DNA of 7,576 bases, from positions 1-7,576 of the forward strand of contig SFNX01000103.1 in NCBI GenBank assembly GCA_004552595.1, written 5' to 3'. Shown here in pieces: positions 1 through 6,477 of the stretch (the first letter of the stretch is position 1; each line of letters begins with the position of its first letter). The translations under genes and the position numbers were made by a program. The notes below the pieces were generated by a model, which was given only the letters and a program-made list of their open reading frames with translations, searched no databases and had not been told where the DNA came from. The stretch comes from Lachnospiraceae bacterium. Its GTDB lineage: Bacteria > Bacillota > Clostridia > Lachnospirales > Lachnospiraceae.

Positions 1-1137
1 AACGGGAATATGGGTACAGGCTCTCTTCAGGAAATGTGTGAATGGATTGAGTACATGACATTTGACGGGGAAAGTCCATTGGCACTTGAGCGTGCTGAGA
101 ACGGAAGGAAAGAGCCTTTTGTAATCGATTATTTCGGAGTCGGAAATGAGACGTGGGGCTATGGCGGTAATATGACGCCTCAATATTATGGTGACCTGTA
201 CAGACATTATCAGTGCTTTCTTAAGAATTACAATGCTGAGCATCCATATAAGAAGGTGTGCGTAGGTCCAAGTGACTTTGACTACAGATGGACTGAAGAG
301 ATTCTTGAAAAGTGTTATGCATATCCTCATCCTGAAGGAAGACATGGCTTTATGGATTTATTATCAATCCATTATTATGTAATTCCGGGTGATTGGGAGC
401 ACAAAGGAAGTGCTACTGATTTTACTGAAGAGGAATACTATACGACTATTAGAAAAGCATACAAGATGGATGAAATACTTACAAGAAACAGTGAAATTCT
501 TGATAAGTATGATAAGAACAATGACATTATGTTTGCAGTTGATGAATGGGGCTGCTGGCTTGATGTTGAAGAAGGAACGAATCCGGGATTTTTGTATCAG
601 CAGAATACTATGAGAGATGCTTTGGTTGCGAGTGTTACATTTGACATATTCAACAGCCACAGCGACAGAGTAAAGATAGCATGTATCGCTCAGATGGTAA
701 ATGTTCTTCAGGCAGTATGCATTACAGACAAAGAGAAGATGATATTAACACCTACATATCATGTGTTCAATATGTATAAGAATCATCAGGAGGCATTGCC
801 GTTAATTACAGAATGTGAAAACATTCCAATTTTAAGCGTTGATTCAGAGGAAATTAAGGCTGTAAGCAGCAGTATTTCAGAAAGTGAAGACGGTTCAATT
901 AACATTTCATTAACAAATATTTCACTGAGCGATGATTATGAGGTCGAGATAAGCATTAATGGAATGAATAAGTCAGACATAAGTGCTTCAATACTTAGTG
1001 CAGAAATGGATGATTATAATACATTTGATAACCCTGATAATGTATGCATTAAGGATTATTCAGGCTATACTCTTATCAATGGAACAATAACAGTTAAGCT
1101 ACCTAAGACTTCAATAGTTAATATTATGGTCAGATAA
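1..1137 (+). CDS. GH51 alpha-L-arabinofuranosidase, 5'-truncated by window edge
   Basis: This enzyme family removes non-reducing alpha-L-arabinofuranosyl residues from arabinoxylan- or arabinan-derived oligosaccharides by a retaining mechanism, usually in the cytoplasm. The reading frame is open from base 1, and the ATG at 10 is internal (the preceding codons read N-G-N), so about the first quarter of a roughly 500-residue protein lies outside the window. Two active-site signatures are visible. The first is the acid/base motif GNETWG, with its Glu at nt 148-150. The second is the nucleophile motif FAVDEWG, with its Glu at nt 544-546. They are 132 codons apart, compatible with GH51. The segment around nt 600-780 (TMRDALVAS, then IAQMVNVLQAV and TPTYHVFNMY) is typical of the end of the GH51 barrel, followed by a C-terminal beta-rich domain. 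The gene ends 45 nt before the broken GH8 gene, suggesting one transcript. Family assignment is firm; the exact substrate is inferred. Confidence 0.9.
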   Translation, partial: NGNMGTGSLQEMCEWIEYMTFDGESPLALERAENGRKEPFVIDYFGVGNETWGYGGNMTPQYYGDLYRHYQCFLKNYNAEHPYKKVCVGPSDFDYRWTEEILEKCYAYPHPEGRHGFMDLLSIHYYVIPGDWEHKGSATDFTEEEYYTTIRKAYKMDEILTRNSEILDKYDKNNDIMFAVDEWGCWLDVEEGTNPGFLYQQNTMRDALVASVTFDIFNSHSDRVKIACIAQMVNVLQAVCITDKEKMILTPTYHVFNMYKNHQEALPLITECENIPILSVDSEEIKAVSSSISESEDGSINISLTNISLSDDYEVEISINGMNKSDISASILSAEMDDYNTFDNPDNVCIKDYSGYTLINGTITVKLPKTSIVNIMVR

Positions 1138-1182
1138 TTGTAAAGAGTTTGCATTAAATAATGTTTTTATTGGGGTAATAAT

Positions 1183-2281
1183 ATGGAATATGTAAATGTT
1201 TTTGAAAAAATTGGATACGGTAAGGAAATTACCGATGAGAGACTTGACCTCATTTTTGAAATGCTTTTTTATTCAGGTGAAGATGTAAGAATATATCATG
1301 AAGCCGGTGATGATATGGGATATATTGTCGACACAGGTAATAATGATGTAAGAACTGAAGGCATGTCATATGGAATGATGATGTGTGTTCAGATGAATAA
1401 AAAGAACGAATTTGACCGTCTGTGGAAATGGGCAAAGACTTGCATGGTCTTGTCAGACTAACGGTAAGAAAAATGCTTATGGTCCTGCGCCTGATGGGGA
1501 AGAATATTTCGCAATGGCTCTTCTTTTTGCAGCAAAAAGATGGGGCAATGGAGACGGAATTTTTAATTATGAAGAAGAAGCAAAAAAAATACTTCACGAC
1601 ATGATTCATAAAGGAGAGAACGGCGAAGAAGGAAGGGCAATGTTTGACAATAACAACAAGCTCAATAACAACAAGCTCATAAGGTTTATTTGTGAAGTTG
1701 ATTTTTCTGATCCTTCATATCATCTTCCACACTTTTATGAATTATTTGCAGAGCGTGCATATGAAGAGGACAGGGAGTTCTTTAAGGAAGCTGCAAAAGC
1801 AAGCAGGGAATACTTAAAGCTTGCATGCAATGCTGACACAGGCTTATCAGCAGAGTATGCACATTTTGACGGAAGACCGTTTAATGACGATGACAGATGG
1901 GGAAGACACGACTGGTATTATTCGGATGCATACAGGACAATTATGAATATTTGTCTTGACTATTCCTGGAATAAAAGCGATGAGTGGGAAAAGCACATTG
2001 CTGAAGTTTTTGCAGACTTCTTCGTTAATAAGGTCGGATTTGAAAACTGGAATCATATTTTCACTGTTGAAGGAGAACAGCTTGAAGAAAATGCTCTTCA
2101 TCCGACTGCGATAATAGCAACAAATGCGATGACGGCTCTTGCATCCTACAATACTGATTCCATGCAGTGTCTTAAGAAGTTTTTTGACACACCGTTAAGG
2201 GAAGGCAACAGAAGATACTATGATAATTGCCTGTACTTTTTCTGCTTCCTTGCACTGAGCGGCAATTACAGAATATATTGA
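1183..2281 (+). pseudogene. GH8 reducing-end xylose-releasing exo-oligoxylanase (Rex-like), disrupted by out-of-frame deletion
   Basis: Intact Rex enzymes invert at the reducing end of xylo-oligosaccharides, releasing xylose inside the cell. Here the family signature is split over two frames. Frame 1 (1183 to the stop at 1459-1461) carries GDDMGY and DVRTEGMSYGMMM, with the expected general-acid Glu at nt 1357-1359. Homology resumes one frame over at GCA 1442 with AWSCQTNGKKN and GPAPDGEEYFA. It continues through FSDPSYHLPHFYELF (conserved Asp at nt 1709-1711), YSDAYR (expected general-base Asp at nt 1925-1927), LHP (nt 2096-2104, the loop linked to exo action), and NRRYYDNCLY to the TGA at 2279-2281. 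Compared with Bacillus halodurans Rex as I remember it, about 13 residues ending in GYF are missing at the junction, so roughly 38 nt were lost. A 15-bp tandem duplication at 1649-1678 is a second lesion. ATG 1183 follows a weak GGGG at 1172-1175. All catalytic residues survive, so the loss looks recent. An assembly error is the main alternative. Confidence 0.85.
1649..1678 (+). repeat. Perfect 15-bp tandem duplication inside the GH8 gene
   Basis: The unit AATAACAACAAGCTC occurs twice back to back, at 1649-1663 and 1664-1678, with no mismatch. It is in frame and duplicates five residues, giving NNNKLNNNKLIRF where Rex proteins have a single copy (NRDNKLIKF in the B. halodurans enzyme as I recall it). 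It lies about 10 codons before the conserved FSDPSYHLP active-site segment. Slipped-strand replication is the likely origin. Confidence 0.95.
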
Positions 2282-2303
2282 TGTCGCGAGGCAATTGTAC
2301 TTT

Positions 2304-2960
2304 ATGGGAATAAACGAGAAATTATCAAAAGAAAAAGATAAAGTATCGGGAATGAATAAAGAGCAGAAATGGGAATACTTCAAGGCTTATTATCTTGCAA
2401 AGACAATATGTGTTGTTATTGCGATTATTCTATTAATCTGGTTTGTAAACGATACGATTTTGCAAAAGAAAGTCGTAAGTGCCGGCTGCGTATACAGCGT
2501 CCCGGTTTCTGATGATGCAAAAGAAGCGTTAACCACAGGATTTCTTGATTATTATCATTATGACAAGAATAAGTATGAGGCGTTTGTATCTATAGATAAC
2601 ATGTTCGAAGATACTGAACAGAAAATGGATGCAAACGCCCAGGAAATGGCGCTGATAACGCAGGCATCAGCAGGAGAAATTCATTACCTGATACTCGATA
2701 GAAACAACTTTGACAGATATGCATCCGGCGGAATATATGCGTCCTTAGACGAGCTGTTTAAGGACGGACTGCCTGAGAAGGTGAAGGATAAAGTAATATA
2801 CGCTGATGAACCTGAATCGGGAATCAGTTATCCTGCGGCAATTGATTTAAGTGATACTAAGTTGTTTGGTGACAGTAAAGAAGCACTGCTTGTTTTTACA
2901 ATAGGAATTCCTGATAAGGATTATCCAAAAAAGTTCCTTGATTACATACTTAACATGTAA
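2304..2960 (+). CDS. Single-pass membrane protein of unrecognised family, possible solute-binding-like outer domain
   Basis: I do not recognise a named family. From ATG 2304 the product is 218 residues. It has a short, charged, Lys-rich cytoplasmic N-terminus with an aromatic KWEYFKAYYLAK stretch just before the membrane. One hydrophobic helix follows at about residues 34-48 (TICVVIAIILLIWFV), then a soluble region of about 165 residues with no lipobox. Parts of that region (ITQASAGEIHYLILDRNNFDRYA, separated here only for description, and the later YPAAIDLSDT) loosely resemble segments of extracellular solute-binding proteins; this is an impression, not a domain match. GAGG at 2288-2291 sits 12 nt before ATG 2304 and only 3 nt before an in-frame TTG at 2295, so ATG is preferred though its spacing is long. 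The gene starts 22 nt after the GH8 stop and ends 34 nt before the kinase start, so it is probably co-transcribed. A role as an accessory to the sensor or importer is possible but unproven. Confidence 0.75.
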   Translation: MGINEKLSKEKDKVSGMNKEQKWEYFKAYYLAKTICVVIAIILLIWFVNDTILQKKVVSAGCVYSVPVSDDAKEALTTGFLDYYHYDKNKYEAFVSIDNMFEDTEQKMDANAQEMALITQASAGEIHYLILDRNNFDRYASGGIYASLDELFKDGLPEKVKDKVIYADEPESGISYPAAIDLSDTKLFGDSKEALLVFTIGIPDKDYPKKFLDYILNM

Positions 2961-2994
2961 TCAGCAGATGTATTCTGAGTTCCGGCGGTTTGAA

Positions 2995-4800
2995 ATGAAA
3001 GAAAAAAAGACTTTTCGTCTTCACAACATCATAGATAAAGGACTTAACAGCTTACAGCTTCGTGAGAAGATTATCGGCCTTTTCCTTTTTTGTGTAATAC
3101 TTCCGCTTATTACGATAGACGGAATTATCATTTACAATATTTTAAGCGAGGAAAAGGCCGAGTCATTACGTGAAGCCGAGAAGGTGGCTGATACAATAAT
3201 TAATTATGGTGAAGACATTATTACTACATGTCATAACATTGCAACAAGCGTAGACCAGAACTACAAAGTCGGAGAAATACTCGGTCAGACTTATGAAACG
3301 ACATTTGATTACTATGACAATTATCATAAGATGTCGGAAAACTATTTCTTTCAGACATTAACCCGTTTTAACAACATGAAAGTTAAGCTCTATACATCAA
3401 ACGAGACTGTAGTAAGTGGCGGTTATGTGGGACGTACAAAAGATATTGAAAATACGCAGTGGTTTAAAGATTATATTGAAAGCGGTGAAAAGTACATATT
3501 CAGATGTGATTATGATACATCAACCGGTGTAACAGAATCAAAACGAAGAATTTTTTACTTCGGCAAGCTTTCGTTTAAAAACTGTCCATATGATACTTTT
3601 ATCAGAATTGACTTAAATTACAGTTCGGCCTCATCAGAAATAACAAGACTATGTAATCTGGAGTCGGTATGTATATGTGCTGATGATGAAATTATCTTTT
3701 CAAGTGAAGGATTTAACAATCTTAATTCACCATATCCGATATTTGAAAAAGACGAAAAAAACTACTATATCAAGAACGTAACAAACCTTGGAAACATAAC
3801 GCAAATTGCTGTAAAGATAGAAGATGCCACGTCTTTACAATATTTATTTGATAACAAAATATTAATAATAGTATTAATAGTAATAAGTCTTTTATTACCG
3901 GCATTTGTATTATATAAGATCAACAATTCCATTGTATACAGAATCAAGAAGCTTGATCAGGTTTTCGGTAAGCGTGAGAACGATGAGCTTGTAAGAGTTG
4001 AAAATCCGGAAGGAAGTGATGAGCTTTATAATCTCATGCTCAACTATAACAAGATGGTCGATCAGGTAAATAACCTTATTCGTATTGTGTACAAGGAAAG
4101 GCTTAAAGAACAGGAAATGAGTATTGCGAGGCAAAAAGCCGAGCTTTTGGCTCTTCACAGCCAGATAAATCCTCATTTTATGTTTAATGCACTTGAGTCA
4201 ATAAGAATGCACAGCCTTATTAAAGGCGAGACAGAGACTGCCGAGATGGTTGAAAAGCTCGCATTAATGGAAAGGCAGTATGTCAACTGGGATTCAGACA
4301 TGATTTCTGTTGAGCAGGAGGTTATTTCAGTGGAAGCTTATCTTTTACTCCAGAAATACAGATTCGGAGATAAGCTTAAATATGAAATCAGTATAGATGA
4401 GTCTTGTAAAGAGCGTCTGATTCCGAAACTGACTGTCGTTACTTTCGTTGAAAATGCGTGTGTTCACGGAATGGAAAATAAAACCTCGGAATGTTTTGTA
4501 TATGTAAGAGTATATAAGAGGAATGATGACTTTATTATCGAGGTTGAGGATACCGGAAACGGAATCGATGATGAAAAGCTTATAGAGATAAGAGAAAAGG
4601 CAAAATCCATCAATATTGAAGATTTAAAAAGCGAAAAACATATAGGTATATATAATGCATTGTTGCGACTTAAGATGACAATGGGTGATGAATACAGATT
4701 TGACATTGAAAGCGAAGAAGGTATAGGTACACTTATTCAGATAGTTTTTTCAACGAAAAAAAAAGAGGAAGATAATATTGATGAAAGTATTATTAGTTGA
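2995..4800 (+). CDS. YesM-type sensor histidine kinase
   Basis: Membrane sensor of a two-component system that phosphorylates the regulator encoded next. From ATG 2995 it is 601 residues. TM1 lies at about 26-48. An extracytoplasmic region of about 240 residues follows, consistent with the Cache-type sensors common in this family. TM2 is at about 289-309, then a HAMP-like linker and a coiled region. The His_kinase dimerisation segment contains SQINPHFMFNALESI with phospho-acceptor His394. The HATPase domain shows an N box (FVENACVHG, Asn487), a G1 box (EDTGNGID, 518-525) and a G2 region (HIGIYNALLRL, from 549). Start choice: GGCGG at 2984-2988 lies 6 nt before ATG 2995, and the product then begins with a typical short cytoplasmic tail. 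In-frame ATG 2968 and TTG 2938 lack a ribosome binding site, and TTG 2938 would overlap the preceding gene. The last 20 nt overlap the regulator gene. Known relatives sit beside oligosaccharide ABC importers; the ligand here is inferred to be a xylan-derived sugar. Confidence 0.95.
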   Translation: MKEKKTFRLHNIIDKGLNSLQLREKIIGLFLFCVILPLITIDGIIIYNILSEEKAESLREAEKVADTIINYGEDIITTCHNIATSVDQNYKVGEILGQTYETTFDYYDNYHKMSENYFFQTLTRFNNMKVKLYTSNETVVSGGYVGRTKDIENTQWFKDYIESGEKYIFRCDYDTSTGVTESKRRIFYFGKLSFKNCPYDTFIRIDLNYSSASSEITRLCNLESVCICADDEIIFSSEGFNNLNSPYPIFEKDEKNYYIKNVTNLGNITQIAVKIEDATSLQYLFDNKILIIVLIVISLLLPAFVLYKINNSIVYRIKKLDQVFGKRENDELVRVENPEGSDELYNLMLNYNKMVDQVNNLIRIVYKERLKEQEMSIARQKAELLALHSQINPHFMFNALESIRMHSLIKGETETAEMVEKLALMERQYVNWDSDMISVEQEVISVEAYLLLQKYRFGDKLKYEISIDESCKERLIPKLTVVTFVENACVHGMENKTSECFVYVRVYKRNDDFIIEVEDTGNGIDDEKLIEIREKAKSINIEDLKSEKHIGIYNALLRLKMTMGDEYRFDIESEEGIGTLIQIVFSTKKKEEDNIDESIIS

Positions 4801-6367
4801 TGACGAACCTTTTATTTTGCAGGGATTAAGAGTGCTTATTGACTGGAATTCGATTGGATGTGAAATAGCAGCCACCGCACCAAACGGTTCCGATGCATAT
4901 GAATATATTAAGAATAACCATGTGGATATCGTTGTTACAGATATAAAAATGCCTGAAATGAACGGTATTGAACTTCTGAAAAAACTTCGCGAGGATGGGT
5001 TTAATGACCTTGAAGTAATAATATTAAGCGGATACAAAGATTTTGATTTTGCAATGCAGGGATTAAAGTACGGGTGTGCAGGCTATGTACTTAAGCCTGT
5101 TGAGAAGGATGAACTCACCTCTCTGATTATGAAAATCTCAAATAAACGAAATGAGCTTATTAAGGAGTCAATCAAAAAAGAAAGCATGGAACAGGCTCTT
5201 CTTGCCCGACATGTCATTGCGGTACTATTCGGCAAATTTGACGAGAAAAACATTGAGTATATAAATGCTCAGATGAGGTTATCGGAAAATGTCAGATTTG
5301 CAAGTATTGAATTCATAAATTCATATGAATCCGAAGATTATGATGAAAACGAAATAAGGCAGATTCACAGAGAATTATACGAATTATGCGAAGAACTTCT
5401 TAAAGACGATAAAAATCACGTTGTTTTTGATACTTCATTTGACCAGAATAGTAATGAAATCGGTCTCATCATGTGTGATTACATGTATAATGATCTAAAT
5501 ATGACAGAAGAAGAATACTTAATCAATCTTAAAAATGAGATTTTATCAAGGTTCAGACTTCCAATAAGAATTCTTGCCGGAAAACAGGTCAAGGGAATAA
5601 ACAATATTTCTAAATCATACAGTACAGTCAGAATCCTTAGGTCATTTGAGGGATTCAGACCTAAAAAAGAAATATATTTTTATGAAAATGAAGTTCAGAT
5701 TAATCAGGGAGGCGGAGTCCTCTGTAAGCAGAACATCGATGAGCTTATCAGAGCAATTGAGCTTAACTCACATAAAGATATTTCATATAAGGTGACAGAG
5801 CTCTTTAAGGAGATGAGCCGTTTAGGTATTACAAGTGAGACAATAAAGCTTAACATGGATTATTTACTGTTTGGGCTAATACATCTTGCAACGAGTCAGG
5901 ACGATCAGGTTAATCAGGAGGAGATTCTTCAGTATATCAGTGAAAGCTCGTTTCATGAAGGCATATTGCGCGGCAGCAGCGAACACTTATCTGAATTTGC
6001 AATAGAATATGCAGAGTATTTATCGCAGCTTAGAAAAAATGTATCTGTATCTGTTCTTGACGAGCTTGAGAACGAAATAAAAAACAATTACATGAAAAAT
6101 ATAAGCCTTAAGGAGTTGAGCGCAAAATTATATATTAACAGCTCGTATTTAGGTCAGATTTTCAAGAAAAAATACGGAATGTCGTTTAAAGACTACCTCA
6201 CTGTATACAGAATTAACGAAGCGGCTCTTCTGTTAGTGGAAACAGAAGAAAAAATCACAAAAATATCAGAGATGGTTGGATATAAGGACAATGATTATTT
6301 TGTAAGAAAATTTATTGAAATAAAAGGATGTACCCCGTCAAAATACAGGAAGAACAGAAATGATTAA
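4781..6367 (+). CDS. YesN-type response regulator with AraC-family DNA-binding domain
   Basis: Cytoplasmic transcription regulator, 528 residues. The receiver domain (about 1-120) has the acidic pair Asp7-Asp8, phospho-acceptor Asp54 in VTDIKMPEMNG, Ser83 at the switch Thr/Ser position and Lys105 in LKPVEK, so it should be phosphorylatable. A central region (about 120-420) matches nothing I can name but is usual in YesN-sized regulators. The AraC/XylS domain covers about 424-528 with two helix-turn-helix units: one around ISLKELSAKLYINSSYLGQIF, described here by its ends, and the second around ITKISEMVGYKDNDYFVRKF, ending in the typical GCTPSKYRK. ATG 4781 is preferred; a TTG lies directly upstream at 4778. 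GAGGAA at 4765-4770 serves as ribosome binding site, 10 nt from the ATG. The start overlaps the kinase end by 20 nt, implying translational coupling. The stop codon TAA (6365-6367) abuts the direct repeats that may be its own binding site. Confidence 0.97.
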   Translation: MKVLLVDDEPFILQGLRVLIDWNSIGCEIAATAPNGSDAYEYIKNNHVDIVVTDIKMPEMNGIELLKKLREDGFNDLEVIILSGYKDFDFAMQGLKYGCAGYVLKPVEKDELTSLIMKISNKRNELIKESIKKESMEQALLARHVIAVLFGKFDEKNIEYINAQMRLSENVRFASIEFINSYESEDYDENEIRQIHRELYELCEELLKDDKNHVVFDTSFDQNSNEIGLIMCDYMYNDLNMTEEEYLINLKNEILSRFRLPIRILAGKQVKGINNISKSYSTVRILRSFEGFRPKKEIYFYENEVQINQGGGVLCKQNIDELIRAIELNSHKDISYKVTELFKEMSRLGITSETIKLNMDYLLFGLIHLATSQDDQVNQEEILQYISESSFHEGILRGSSEHLSEFAIEYAEYLSQLRKNVSVSVLDELENEIKNNYMKNISLKELSAKLYINSSYLGQIFKKKYGMSFKDYLTVYRINEAALLLVETEEKITKISEMVGYKDNDYFVRKFIEIKGCTPSKYRKNRND

Positions 6368-6402
6368 AAATTTGTGGGGTATTTATCTAAAATTTGTAGG
6401 GT
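6367..6402 (+). promoter_or_regulatory. Candidate activator site: two 14-nt direct repeats 22 nt apart
   Basis: AAAATTTGTGGGGT at 6367-6380 is repeated as AAAATTTGTAGGGT at 6389-6402. That is 13 of 14 identical bases, with starts 22 nt apart, about two helical turns. AraC-family proteins typically bind two direct half-sites about 21 nt apart, with the downstream half touching the -35 region. The second copy ends where the -35 of the downstream promoter would begin. The repeats are seen directly; recognition by the adjacent YesN-type regulator is inferred from position and family behaviour. Confidence 0.7.
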
Positions 6403-6429
6403 TTTTTCATCGTGACAGAATTTTATAAT
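6401..6429 (+). promoter_or_regulatory. Promoter of the solute-binding-protein gene, probably activator-dependent
   Basis: A perfect TATAAT lies at 6424-6429. With a 17-nt spacer the -35 would be 6401-6406 (GTTTTT), a poor match to TTGACA. A strong -10 with a poor -35 directly downstream of paired repeats fits an activated promoter. Transcription would start near 6436, leaving a leader of about 42 nt before ATG 6478. The better -35-like GTGACA at 6412-6417 is too close to this -10 to pair with it. Confidence 0.6.
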
Positions 6430-6463
6430 ACCATTGTCAGTATGAAAAGTGACCGTTTGGTCG

Positions 6464-6472
6464 AAAGGGAGG
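6464..6472 (+). promoter_or_regulatory. Strong ribosome binding site for the binding-protein gene
   Basis: AAAGGGAGG includes a perfect GGAGG (6468-6472), 5 nt before ATG 6478. It decides the start against the in-frame ATG at 6442, which has no such site and would add 12 charged residues ahead of the signal peptide. A 4-bp inverted repeat, GACC-GTTT-GGTC at 6451-6462, lies just upstream. Confidence 0.85.
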
Positions 6473-6477
6473 TTAAA

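Noticed and set aside
364..660. Minus-strand reading frames opposite the GH51, GH8, kinase, regulator and binding-protein genes (this is one example)
   Set aside because: All lie opposite strongly supported genes, have no ribosome binding sites of note and no domain-like sequence.
1138..1182. Terminator between the GH51 and GH8 genes
   Set aside because: Only a weak AT-only pairing (AATAA with TTATT) is present, without a GC stem, so read-through is more likely.
1412..1461. Programmed ribosomal frameshift joining the two GH8 reading frames
   Set aside because: No slippery sequence is seen at the junction, and about 13 conserved residues are missing there, which frameshifting cannot restore.
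5941..5955. TGAAAGCTCGTTTCA as a CcpA catabolite-response site
   Set aside because: It is deep inside the regulator coding sequence, one base longer than the usual element, and encodes ordinary protein sequence; probably chance.
6368..6410. Intrinsic terminator after the regulator gene, suggested by the T run at 6402-6407
   Set aside because: The run is preceded by direct repeats rather than an inverted repeat, so no stem can form before it.
6442..6477. Alternative in-frame ATG start at 6442 for the binding lipoprotein
   Set aside because: It would place 12 charged residues before the signal peptide and has no ribosome binding site, whereas ATG 6478 has AAAGGGAGG at the right distance.
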